Below are positions 8,318 through 16,268 of a stretch of DNA of 64,000 nt, piece after piece; the stretch's first letter is position 1, and every line of letters begins with the position of its first letter. The stretch is from a virus: IMG/VR virus record IMGVR_UViG_3300003690_003063, positions 48,059 through 112,058 of that record; one strand, given 5' to 3'. A program made the position numbers and the translations under genes. The notes beneath the pieces were generated by a model. That model ran no database searches, was not told where the DNA came from, and saw only the letters and a program-made list of their open reading frames with translations.

Positions 8318-8828
8318 AAAAAATGTAAAAAGAATAGATCCAAGGTACTTCTTGCACGAGACAGTGAATCGTGGTGAGGAGCTTGATGAAGGCGCCCTTA
8401 ACGTGGTGTTGGATATAGCCGGTCTTATCCCCGGTGTCGGGGAATATGCTGACGTTGCCAATGCTGCTCTATATGCGAAGGATGGCAAGTGGCTGTTCGC
8501 TGCCCTCTCCTTGATCTCGGTGATTCCGGTTCTGGGCGATGCCGTAGGCAAAGGCGGCAAGATAAGCATGTGGGTTGCTAAGAATTTCCCAAAGGGTGCC
8601 AAAGCGATCGCCAAGCATGGGCCAGAAGTTCTCAAGGTAATAGAATTACTTCAGAAGCATGCGTCCACTGTGGCTAATTTGTTTGATGCAGTAGCCCAGG
8701 ACGAACGCGTGAAGGGCTTTTTGGGCGGCGATGAGGGGGTAGCGGAAATGCAACGAGCCCTAGATGAATTTGCCGCCGGCGGTGCTAGTGAGTGGCCCCC
8801 CACCGCGGCCCAAGCAGCAGAGGAATAA
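8307..8828 (+). CDS. Tagged internal protein 2 with pre-toxin-like hydrophobic domain
   Basis: 173 residues. The ATG at 8307 is chosen because it starts the same tag as the upstream gene, at nearly identical DNA; a longer in-frame start upstream lacks this logic. Residues 32-85 are a hydrophobic Gly/Pro-patterned domain (VLDIAGLIPGVGEYADVANA, then LFAALSLISVIPVLGDAVGK) of the kind found as pre-toxin modules in polymorphic and RHS-type toxins. The rest is helical with an acidic Ala-rich end. It is probably packaged and cleaved by the prohead protease; membrane activity on ejection is speculation. Confidence 0.6.
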   Translation: MARRKNVKRIDPRYFLHETVNRGEELDEGALNVVLDIAGLIPGVGEYADVANAALYAKDGKWLFAALSLISVIPVLGDAVGKGGKISMWVAKNFPKGAKAIAKHGPEVLKVIELLQKHASTVANLFDAVAQDERVKGFLGGDEGVAEMQRALDEFAAGGASEWPPTAAQAAEE

Positions 8829-8833
8829 GAACA

Positions 8834-9433
8834 ATGCCACAGCTTCTCCGAGAATTTTATGAACTATGCGAAGGTGGCGTCTGTCAGGATCTTTTGACTG
8901 AAGCCGAAAAGACTTTTGTGCGCAATGGTGGCATGATATTAAGCGGGAAGCTTCAAGAAGCAGAAGTACAGAATGGTAATGGTCGCGTGTATCCGATGTC
9001 GATTTTAGAAAGAGAAGTACAACGTTATGCAAAACTCGTGGAGGATCACCGTGCCCTTGGGGAGCTCGACCATCCCGAGTCTTCGATTGTTAATTTAGCC
9101 AACGTTTCTCATATGATTACCGAAGTATGGATGGATGGTCCGTCGGTGATGGGTAAATGTAAAGTTCTCGACACACCTTCGGGACAAATTCTGCGCGCCT
9201 TGGTAGAATCGGGGGTTAAGATTGGGATTTCATCACGTGGTCTTGGATCTGTCATCGAGCAAAAGGGCAAAACAATAGTGGAAGACGACTTCCAGTTAAT
9301 TAGTTTTGATATTGTGTCAGAACCATCTACTCCAGACGCCTTTATGACACTGTCAGAAAGCAAATTCATGAATGAACAGGTACAAAAAAATAACAAGATT
9401 ATTAATTTGGCCAACAGTATTTTAGGAAATTAA
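8834..9433 (+). CDS. 21: Prohead core protease (T4 gp21-like)
   Basis: 199 residues. It matures the prohead by cutting scaffold, capsid and internal proteins. Conserved blocks are NGRVYP at 50-54, GELDHPESS with H80, and KIGISSRGLGS with Ser133/Ser134, then FDIVSEPS with D159; His and Ser fit the serine-protease active site of the family. The start at 8834 follows a GAGGA site; an upstream in-frame ATG at 8792 lies inside the previous gene and is rejected. The downstream MCP contains a matching LLRE-S site. Confidence 0.9.
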   Translation: MPQLLREFYELCEGGVCQDLLTEAEKTFVRNGGMILSGKLQEAEVQNGNGRVYPMSILEREVQRYAKLVEDHRALGELDHPESSIVNLANVSHMITEVWMDGPSVMGKCKVLDTPSGQILRALVESGVKIGISSRGLGSVIEQKGKTIVEDDFQLISFDIVSEPSTPDAFMTLSESKFMNEQVQKNNKIINLANSILGN

Positions 9434-9437
9434 AAGT

Positions 9438-11522
9438 GTGCAAATATCTAAGCACGAGTTACACTCTATTATAAAAGAGGAACTTTCCGAGCATTTTAAG
9501 TTAACGGATCCATATCATACCCATTGGGGTGGGGGCGAAGAAGAGGAAGAGGAACCAGAAACTACCCTTGATGCTCCCGAAGGCCTCCCCGGCCCGCGCA
9601 AGAGTCGAGCTTCTCGAGGCGATCAAGATTATCCGGCGTCTGAAATGGCGACCATTACGGCGACTCTTTTTGAGGTAGCAGATGAGCTTGGAGTGCCTAC
9701 GACGCCAGATGAACGTGAGGCCATTGTTGCTGAACTAGAAGAACTCCTGCGGGGTCAAGGATACGAACTGCATGAACAAAACCTAATTTTATCAGAACCA
9801 TTGTTTCTAGAAATTGATGAGTCGTCCCCCCGCCTTTTTAGGCTTTTAGATGATATTGAGAATGAAGATCCCGCCGCTCTTGATAGAATCATAGATGCTT
9901 TTGCCCGCGGCGGCATTGATATAGGGACAGGAACTCCCCCCGGCACTGATGATTTGGGCCGCGGCGATATTGTTCTTGTTCCGGAACCCGAGGAAGGTGA
10001 GCGTCACCCCGCGCCCATTTTACCAGGACGGTATGAGGTACGACATTTAGGACGCCGAAGGGGCGTTCCCTCTGCCTTTTTGGGCGCCATTGACGAGGAC
10101 AACGAGATCGATCATGATCGTCATGATTTATATGTTCCCCTTAGAGACATCATACCATATGGTGCCGTATATGCCTACTCGCCTTATGATTCCAAGGACC
10201 TCGATCGAGACTTGGATGATCCTGATTTAACGGATACAGAGATCGATGTGCCCCCCGTCGAGGCGCCCGAGGAGGAAGAGTTGTGGGATCCTGATGACCC
10301 TACGATTGCTGGAGGTGTTCACGATGATGATGTATTGGTGCCCCCGGACGAGGAAGAAGAGCCCGAGGAGGAGGAAGCCCCCCTTAAGGTAGGAGATGTC
10401 GTACGTGTTAAAGAAAACGATCGCGATATAAAGCCCGGGGACTATGAGGTAGCAGAGGTACGAGATTACACGACGGGCGCTTCCGTCGTGGTACTTGCCG
10501 CGGTAGCAGGCAAAGGCGGCGAGGACCGACACCAGGAATATCTTGAAACTATTCTTGATAATCCTGATGTTTTCAAAATAAACCCCTTTTTTCCTAAAAT
10601 TCAAAATCCGTGGAGGTTTAAGTGGTTTTGGGAAGAAGACGAAGTCGACGACGATTCCACGGACGCTTTAAAGAAAGCGGCCAAAGGGATTAGAGATTTA
10701 TTGCCTATCTCTCCTGGGAAGATGACCATTGGCGTACTCGGCACCCTTGGCGGTATTGCGGGCATTGTCGGACTTGTGAAATATATATCCGAAGATGAAG
10801 AGGCCGTTTCTGAGCCCGCAGCCGCAGCAAAAGGCGAACAGATAGAAGATTTAGGCAAAAAGGAGCCTAAAAGTTGGGACTTTCTTTTAAGTTCGTTAAA
10901 ATTTATTCTATCTCTGGCGCTCGACGAAGGACAGATGGATGCCATCAATAAGGTTGAAATCCTCCTTAAAGCGATCACGGGCGCAGTCTCTGTTCAAGAC
11001 CTTGACGCCGAAGCCTTGGGCGGCTTATTAGATGATGTCCCGGGGATAGAGTTTCTTGATAAACTACCGGGAGGCAGAGAAAAGCTAATTGAAATACTAA
11101 TTGAGCAATGGCAAGAAATGCCGCTTGAAAAGAAGGTCAATCTTATACTTGCTCTAATCCCACAAGAAGACCTCAACCAGCTGGACGCCACGTTAAGTGC
11201 CGCACCACATCTCTCAGAGATGCCAGGAATGGATTGGCCTTTAGTAGGACCCGAAATCCAGGAGCTGATTAAAGAAAAAGCAGGCCTTGATGTGGGGGAA
11301 GATCCTCATATGGTGACTCTCTTATTAGCAGCCGGTCAGGCGTTTGGTCTCGCAGATGAAGAACATACGACGGATGCTATGGATGTTACACAGCATTTTT
11401 ATGATTCTCTTGAAAAGGCAAAGAGTGCCGGTAAGTTAGAACGTGGGATGATGATCATGGATGCTCTCTTTGAGCATCAGCAACAAATGAATAGAATGAA
11501 AGTATTAGCAGGCATAAAATGA
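9438..11522 (+). CDS. Large acidic internal-protein candidate with IIKEE tag
   Basis: 694 residues, GTG start. The N-terminus MQISKHELHSIIKEELSEHF follows the same tag pattern as the protein at 1725. It has long acidic tracts, two related beta-type segments (GDIVLVPEPEEGE near 170 and VGDVVRVKENDRD near 320), a hydrophobic Gly-rich helix at about 429-450 that could span a membrane, and a helical C-terminal half. Lying between protease and capsid genes, it is inferred to be a core or internal head protein that may be processed. No enzyme motif is visible. Confidence 0.5.
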   Translation: MQISKHELHSIIKEELSEHFKLTDPYHTHWGGGEEEEEEPETTLDAPEGLPGPRKSRASRGDQDYPASEMATITATLFEVADELGVPTTPDEREAIVAELEELLRGQGYELHEQNLILSEPLFLEIDESSPRLFRLLDDIENEDPAALDRIIDAFARGGIDIGTGTPPGTDDLGRGDIVLVPEPEEGERHPAPILPGRYEVRHLGRRRGVPSAFLGAIDEDNEIDHDRHDLYVPLRDIIPYGAVYAYSPYDSKDLDRDLDDPDLTDTEIDVPPVEAPEEEELWDPDDPTIAGGVHDDDVLVPPDEEEEPEEEEAPLKVGDVVRVKENDRDIKPGDYEVAEVRDYTTGASVVVLAAVAGKGGEDRHQEYLETILDNPDVFKINPFFPKIQNPWRFKWFWEEDEVDDDSTDALKKAAKGIRDLLPISPGKMTIGVLGTLGGIAGIVGLVKYISEDEEAVSEPAAAAKGEQIEDLGKKEPKSWDFLLSSLKFILSLALDEGQMDAINKVEILLKAITGAVSVQDLDAEALGGLLDDVPGIEFLDKLPGGREKLIEILIEQWQEMPLEKKVNLILALIPQEDLNQLDATLSAAPHLSEMPGMDWPLVGPEIQELIKEKAGLDVGEDPHMVTLLLAAGQAFGLADEEHTTDAMDVTQHFYDSLEKAKSAGKLERGMMIMDALFEHQQQMNRMKVLAGIK

Positions 11523-11965
11523 AAAAGTCAGAATTGAAAAAGATTCTTAAACCTCTCATAACTGAATGTATAAAAGAATCGCTCCTTGAGGACGGCCTTA
11601 TTGTGGGCATCGTAAGCGAGGTTGTAAAAAGTATGGGAGTCTCCGCACCAGTTACTAAAAGAGTACCGCCTCAAGCAGACCCCCTAAAAGAACGAATGAA
11701 GCGAAATGCCTTTAGTAAAGAACAGACAGTGAAACTCCGAGAGCATAAAAAGAAATTAATGACAGCTATCGGAGGGGGTGCTTATAACGGAGTGGATCTG
11801 TTTGAAGGGACAACCCCAGCCCAGGCCCAGAAGTCTGGCACCCATCAGGCAACCCCCCTATCAGGACAAGAGTCGACAGATGCTGGTGTTGATATTAGTA
11901 ATTTATTTGGTGCGGTAGGCCCCGCGTGGGGCGCTCATATGAATGATGTTAGAGAAGGAAAGTAG
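11519..11965 (+). CDS. Hypothetical protein with amphipathic N-terminal helix
   Basis: 148 residues, starting in a 4-base ATGA overlap with the previous gene. The N-terminus MKKSELKKILKPLITECIKE, then a hydrophobic helix, resembles the tags of neighbouring internal-protein candidates; IKE followed by S is a possible protease site. The middle is basic, and the C-terminus is Gly/Ala/Thr-rich and ends with DISNLFGAVGPAWGAHMND. No family is recognised. Head-assembly or internal protein by context. Confidence 0.5.
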   Translation: MKKSELKKILKPLITECIKESLLEDGLIVGIVSEVVKSMGVSAPVTKRVPPQADPLKERMKRNAFSKEQTVKLREHKKKLMTAIGGGAYNGVDLFEGTTPAQAQKSGTHQATPLSGQESTDAGVDISNLFGAVGPAWGAHMNDVREGK

Positions 11966-11972
11966 GTATATT

Positions 11973-12194
11973 GTGGCACTAAATGTGAAAGTTGAATTGA
12001 GAAGAGGCGAATCCTCCGAGAGACTGATACGTAGGTTTATTAAGAAGTGTAAAAAAGAAAAAATCATAGAAAAATACAGGGAGCGTACAGGCTATTATGT
12101 TAAGCCTTCGGTAAGAAGGAAATTAAAACGCCAGAAAGCAGCGCGCGCCAGGAAGCAGAACACAGTAAAAATTAACAAGAAATTGTTTAGATGA
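11973..12194 (+). CDS. rpsU: Ribosomal protein bS21 homologue
   Basis: 73 residues from the GTG at 11973; an ATG 30 bases upstream would add ten residues unlike the family. The sequence follows bS21: VKVELRRGESSERLIRRFIK, then CKKEKIIEKYRER, YYVKPSVRRKLKRQKAARARK, matching the bacterial order of a short strand, helix 1 and a very basic helix 2, at the usual length of about 71 residues. bS21 sits near the anti-Shine-Dalgarno of 16S rRNA and is exchangeable. Phage copies are known and are thought to bias initiation to phage mRNA. Its place among late virion genes is unusual. Confidence 0.75.
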   Translation: MALNVKVELRRGESSERLIRRFIKKCKKEKIIEKYRERTGYYVKPSVRRKLKRQKAARARKQNTVKINKKLFR

Positions 12195-12212
12195 AAATCC
12201 CCTGGTTGCGTG

Positions 12213-12222
12213 CTATTTAGTA
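12213..12222 (+). promoter_or_regulatory. Candidate late promoter motif CTATTTAGTA
   Basis: This motif lies in the 117-base gap before the neck-fibre gene, 99 bases from its ATG. The same core recurs upstream of at least seven other genes in the window. The gap also contains a possible 17-codon ORF (12257-12310) whose end covers the ribosome-binding site of the next gene. Confidence 0.45.
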
Positions 12223-12311
12223 CGATATTCTTTATCTAGTACTGGGGTGTTTACAAATGAGCCAACAATTAGGTTATATCTACACTAGTTTAATTAGGAG
12301 AGATTCCTAAA

Positions 12312-13469
12312 ATGGCTGATCCCACAAATAAATGGTCACAACCGGCCGCCCCTCCGGCTCCAATGTTTTTTGGAGCCAAGGAGCGCGAACTTGTAAAGCA
12401 AGTTAATGATGAATTGGCTGAACGCGTTATAGGGCAGGCGATCGCCTACTATCCTATAAGCGTTGAGGAATCAAATTTTAATGATATTTACGGTGAAGCG
12501 CTGGAAAAGGTGTCCCTACCGCCGATCCGTGTATATGCCTATGTGGTGGTCGAAAACGAGCAAGCTAATGAAAAATATGGCTACGATTACACTACTAAAT
12601 TAACTGTTAATTTTCATCGCAAGCGATTAACGGGAGATCAAGATCTATTTGTTCGAGTTGGAGATTTTGTACAATATGGCGATTTCTTTTATGAGATAGT
12701 TCGTACCTATAATGATACACGTTACTATTTCGGCCAGGTAGAACATAAATTTCAAATTAGCGCCGAGTGCGTCCGCGCGCGAGAGGGCGTTTTTCGCGTG
12801 GAACCATCTCTTACGCGTCCCGTTCCCACGTCTGCGTCAGCTACTCAATCTACGACCCCCGCACCCCGTGCCGCCCCTTATCCGCCCCTCCAGGCTTCAT
12901 ATGTTACTATCCTGGCCGACACAAAATTGCCAAACGAGCGCGTTCTGACGGCGGGTCTCGGTATTTCTATTACTGATGGAGGCCCAAATGGGTCTGTTAC
13001 TGTTGCTACTAGTGTCACATCTTCAACTAGTGATATTAACTATCCTATTGTATTCACCGAAGGTTTTCAAACCGATGGGACACTAGGATTAGGCGGGAAC
13101 ACAGCGCTAGTTTATAATCCAAATGATGCGATATTGTCCAGTTCTGCCGGCGCGCAATTTGTGGGGGCCACTATTCTTGGAAACACCTTAAGTGTTAGTG
13201 GTAACGTGAGTATTGGTACCTCAGCGCCTACGGCCCCGTTGACTGTTCAGGGCAACGTTGATATTACGGGAAGTATTTTACCCGGCGCGGACGATACATA
13301 TGATCTTGGGGCGGCCGCTTACCGGTGGGACAATCTTTATGTAACTGACTTACATTTGGCAAATGAGCGCGGAGATTGGACCATGATTGAGGAACATAAT
13401 TATTTAACTATCAGGAACAATAAGAGCGGAAAGCGGTTTAAGCTCCTGATGGAGGAAATTGAAGACTAA
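12312..13469 (+). CDS. 14: Neck protein (gp14-like domain) fused to tail-fibre modules
   Basis: 385 residues. Residues 18-165 resemble the gp14-type neck family: FGAKERELVKQVNDELAERV, an NDIYGEA block, then FHRKRL, VRVGDFVQYGDFFYEI and FQISAECVRAREG. After a Pro/Thr/Ser linker (about 170-195) the protein changes character to fibre modules: YVTILADTKLPNERVLTAGLG, INYPIVFTEGF, and a DLGAAAYRWDNLYV block near the end. The second half shares a module with the next gene. I infer a neck protein carrying an appendage or whisker-like fibre. The gp14 match is by pattern, not strong identity. Confidence 0.6.
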   Translation: MADPTNKWSQPAAPPAPMFFGAKERELVKQVNDELAERVIGQAIAYYPISVEESNFNDIYGEALEKVSLPPIRVYAYVVVENEQANEKYGYDYTTKLTVNFHRKRLTGDQDLFVRVGDFVQYGDFFYEIVRTYNDTRYYFGQVEHKFQISAECVRAREGVFRVEPSLTRPVPTSASATQSTTPAPRAAPYPPLQASYVTILADTKLPNERVLTAGLGISITDGGPNGSVTVATSVTSSTSDINYPIVFTEGFQTDGTLGLGGNTALVYNPNDAILSSSAGAQFVGATILGNTLSVSGNVSIGTSAPTAPLTVQGNVDITGSILPGADDTYDLGAAAYRWDNLYVTDLHLANERGDWTMIEEHNYLTIRNNKSGKRFKLLMEEIED

Positions 13470-14755
13470 TGCCTATTATTATTAGTGGTTCTGATGGTCT
13501 CACAATTATTAGTGGCTCCAATATTGTAGTAAGTGGTTCCGGTGGCGTAACAACTCTTAGTGGCTCGGGGGTGATCACCAGTGGTTCAGGCGGTACCATA
13601 CTAACTGTAACTGGTTCGAATCTTGATCCGACTTCGGGTAGTGTCGGTATTAATACTAGTGCATCGGTCACAACAACGTTGGATATAATCACGCCGCACA
13701 CGGGGGGAATTAGAATACTCACGGGGAGTTCCGCTGGTGTGGCAGGCATGGGCCTTATCATTGGCGCCGCCGCGGCAAGGGCCGTTGACCCGGGCTATCA
13801 TGGAATAAAGACAACTGCTCATGGCGCAAATGATTTTATGCTCCTCTCGAACGGTTCTGATACGCTTCTTTCCGCCAAAGATGCCAGCTCGGTCTACATC
13901 GTTGGAGGCGGCTACAATACCAACAACATGATCACGGTGTATGATCCTGATGTTACGTCGCGGATAGATTTCACCCTAGCGGCGGGCACCGGTACGGCGG
14001 CGTTTAACGGCCATGTCAGCGGAAATGCGACGCTTCAAGCAGTGGGTGCCACCACACTTGGAAGCACCCTGGCAGTTTCCGGCTCTACAACATTAGCTGG
14101 AGCGCTTTCCTCCTCGGCCGCCGCTGTCTTCGTTCAGTCAATATCCTCTTCAGGTGATTTGGCCGTAACGGGTAATGTGCATGGAACCATATTCTATGGG
14201 TCCGCCGCGGGCCTAACGGGCATCAGCTCTGATGCGGTCGATGTTACAAGTTCTACGGCCAATATTAATTATCCTATCGTTTTCACAGAAGGGTTTCAAG
14301 CTGATGGCACTTTGGGGTTAGGCGGCAACAGTAGTTTAACGTACAATCCTTCAGCTCCCACTCCTATGCTTTCTAGTTCTGTGGGACTCCAGTTTGTGGG
14401 CGCCGCTATCCTGGGAAACACTCTAAAAGTTTCTGGAAGCACGACTTTTGCGGCCGGTATTACCCATAACAGAACCGCCATTACAGCAACGACCTATACG
14501 ATTCTTGTAACAGACTATTATATAGGAGTGGATACTAGTTCTAACGCTGTCACTTTAACATTGCCAGTCGCTGCCACAGCCGGCGATGGTAAAACCTATA
14601 TTATTAAAGATGAAGGTGCAAATGCAAGTTCTAACAATATAACAGTTCAGGGGGATGGTTCAGAAACAATCGATGGGGACGCTTCACAGGTAATGACCTC
14701 CCCTTACGGATCTATCGGGGTCTATAGTGATGGCTCGAATTGGTTTGTATATTAG
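13469..14755 (+). CDS. Tail/neck fibre protein with repeated beta modules
   Basis: 428 residues, starting on the last base of the previous stop. The first 45 residues are SGS-type repeats (IIISGSDGLTIISGS). The middle has a VGINTSASVTTTLDI-type module. Around 268-330 it repeats the INYPIVFTEGFQADGTLGLG module of the gene upstream. The C-terminal 100 residues (YTILVTDYYIGVDTSSNAVT ... GSIGVYSDGSNWFVY) form a domain common at the end of phage fibres. It is a trimeric-fibre-type protein by composition; receptor unknown. Confidence 0.7.
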   Translation: MPIIISGSDGLTIISGSNIVVSGSGGVTTLSGSGVITSGSGGTILTVTGSNLDPTSGSVGINTSASVTTTLDIITPHTGGIRILTGSSAGVAGMGLIIGAAAARAVDPGYHGIKTTAHGANDFMLLSNGSDTLLSAKDASSVYIVGGGYNTNNMITVYDPDVTSRIDFTLAAGTGTAAFNGHVSGNATLQAVGATTLGSTLAVSGSTTLAGALSSSAAAVFVQSISSSGDLAVTGNVHGTIFYGSAAGLTGISSDAVDVTSSTANINYPIVFTEGFQADGTLGLGGNSSLTYNPSAPTPMLSSSVGLQFVGAAILGNTLKVSGSTTFAAGITHNRTAITATTYTILVTDYYIGVDTSSNAVTLTLPVAATAGDGKTYIIKDEGANASSNNITVQGDGSETIDGDASQVMTSPYGSIGVYSDGSNWFVY

Positions 14756-14914
14756 TTAAATTAAATACGTCTTTTTTTACTTATACGTCCTATATGTAAT
14801 AGAGACGGAAGTGGGTATTAATATATATTTTGCTCCTTCAGATTGTGTATAATCATTTAATTTGTGTTTATTGAGTTTTTCACCCGTTTTGCCATAATAT
14901 AGGAGGATTTTAAA

Positions 14915-16165
14915 ATGGCATATAATATTTTTTCGGGATTGGTCCAGGTCAGTGGAGCGGTGTCGTCTTCAGCGGGAGACACAGCATGGGTCTTGGCTTC
15001 ATCCCTCAGTTCATCCGGTGATCTTGCGATCAGCGGTGCATTTCACGGTGATGGGCAGTATCTGGCTAACATCGCATCTATAGGTTCTACGAGTGATACT
15101 CAGGTTCTGTTTAACAGTAGTGATTCCGTTGCCGGCAGCGCCAATTTCATTTTCACCGATACGATGGTCAAACTCAATACCGGAGTTGGTCTAAATGTAG
15201 GCGGGAAGACCTGGCTCACCGGTGCTTTGGACGTTGATGGTGCAACTACCCTCAATGGTGCTGTAACTCTTGGTGACGCTCAGACTGATATTACAACGGT
15301 GACCGGTCGACTGACGGCATCCGCTGGTCTTGAGATTGGTTCAGGCGGCACTCTGGAATTTGCCGGGAGTGCGGTCATTGATGCAACCAACGGATCTTCT
15401 CAAGGCAATTATGTGTCCATGAAGGATGACTTGGCCGCGGCCTGGGGTTTTTACGAAAGTAGCAATTCTTACCTCGAATTTGTGACCACCGACGACAAGG
15501 AGAAGATTTCTGCTCAGAAACGCCTCGAAGTAACTGGAGCTTTCAATGTTTCTGGGATTGTCACTTTAGATGCTGCTGTAACTCTTGGTAATGGCACCGG
15601 CGACGATATTACCATTACTGGTCGTATTGCGGCCGATGTTGATCCAAAGACAACCAACACTTATGACCTTGGAGCGTCCGGATTGGTGTATAAAGACATC
15701 TGGGTTACCGCAGTCAGTGCAAGTTCACTGAATGCAACAGGGCCTCTTGACGTTGATGGTGATACTACCCTCAATGGTGATGTAACTCTTGGTGACGCTT
15801 CTGGCGACGATGTTAAGGTTTCGGGACACTTGGAAATAAATGCGGGTCAGTCGTGGACTGTTAGCTCGTCTGGACCGGACTATACCTTAACTGAGGCTAT
15901 GTGTGTCCTGCTAGATGTGTCTAGTAGTAACTCTACCATTACGCTGCCTGCAGCGGAACCCGCTAGCGGGTCTGTGTGGGTTCTCAAGAATGCTAATTCG
16001 GATGATGACAAATGGATGTTGATTACAGGTAGTAACGGAACATGGTCAGACACCTCTACGATCGAGGAGGGGTATACGTATTCCTTGTCTTCGTCGTACT
16101 CCGCGGTTACTTTAGTGTATGGTGGTGAGAATGGTACGGGCGGCGGCCAGTGGTACGTCTTCTAA
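14915..16165 (+). CDS. Tail/neck fibre protein with DVDG-TTLNG repeats
   Basis: 416 residues, preceded by AGGAGG. It contains three imperfect copies of a 28-residue unit: DVDGATTLNGAVTLGDA near 108, a degenerate VTLDAAVTLGNGTGDD near 215, and DVDGDTTLNGDVTLGDASGDD near 275, each followed by a TGRL or SGHL turn. The NTYDLGASGLVYKDIWV block and the C-terminal domain ending GENGTGGGQWYVF match other phage fibres. A double hairpin terminator follows. The 159-base upstream gap is AT-rich with a weak TATTTA-type motif but no other recognisable signal. Confidence 0.7.
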   Translation: MAYNIFSGLVQVSGAVSSSAGDTAWVLASSLSSSGDLAISGAFHGDGQYLANIASIGSTSDTQVLFNSSDSVAGSANFIFTDTMVKLNTGVGLNVGGKTWLTGALDVDGATTLNGAVTLGDAQTDITTVTGRLTASAGLEIGSGGTLEFAGSAVIDATNGSSQGNYVSMKDDLAAAWGFYESSNSYLEFVTTDDKEKISAQKRLEVTGAFNVSGIVTLDAAVTLGNGTGDDITITGRIAADVDPKTTNTYDLGASGLVYKDIWVTAVSASSLNATGPLDVDGDTTLNGDVTLGDASGDDVKVSGHLEINAGQSWTVSSSGPDYTLTEAMCVLLDVSSSNSTITLPAAEPASGSVWVLKNANSDDDKWMLITGSNGTWSDTSTIEEGYTYSLSSSYSAVTLVYGGENGTGGGQWYVF

Positions 16166-16173
16166 GATAATTC

Positions 16174-16196
16174 TAACTTCTCTTCGGAGATAGTTA
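16174..16196 (+). other. UUCG hairpin after fibre gene
   Basis: TAACT-TCTC, a TTCG tetraloop and GAGA-T-AGTTA can fold into a stable stem-loop just after the fibre stop codon. It precedes a rho-independent terminator and may protect the 3' end of the mRNA. Confidence 0.5.
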
Positions 16197-16209
16197 TACA
16201 AATATTTAA

Positions 16210-16242
16210 GGGTGGGTATTCTTCGGGGTACCCACCCTTTTT
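16210..16242 (+). terminator. Rho-independent terminator
   Basis: A perfect 9-bp stem (GGGTGGGTA with TACCCACCC), a 10-base loop and a T5 tail lie between two fibre genes. It ends transcription of the fibre gene upstream. A candidate late promoter follows within 12 bases. Confidence 0.9.
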
Positions 16243-16253
16243 GTGTTCGAACG

Positions 16254-16263
16254 CCTATTTAGA
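16254..16263 (+). promoter_or_regulatory. Candidate late promoter motif CCTATTTAGA
   Basis: The CTATTTAG core lies between the terminator at 16210-16242 and the ATG at 16269. It is only about six bases from the start codon, so a transcript begun here would have almost no leader, and no clear ribosome-binding site is present. Confidence 0.4.
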
Positions 16264-16268
16264 ATGAG

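Noticed and set aside
12257-12310. 17-codon ORF before the neck-fibre gene
   Set aside because: It has no ribosome-binding site and its end covers that of the next gene; kept only as a remark.
14756-14914. 159-base AT-rich gap checked for RNA genes and promoters
   Set aside because: No tRNA fold, strong hairpin or well-spaced -35/-10 pair was found; only a weak TATTTA-like motif and the SD of the next gene.
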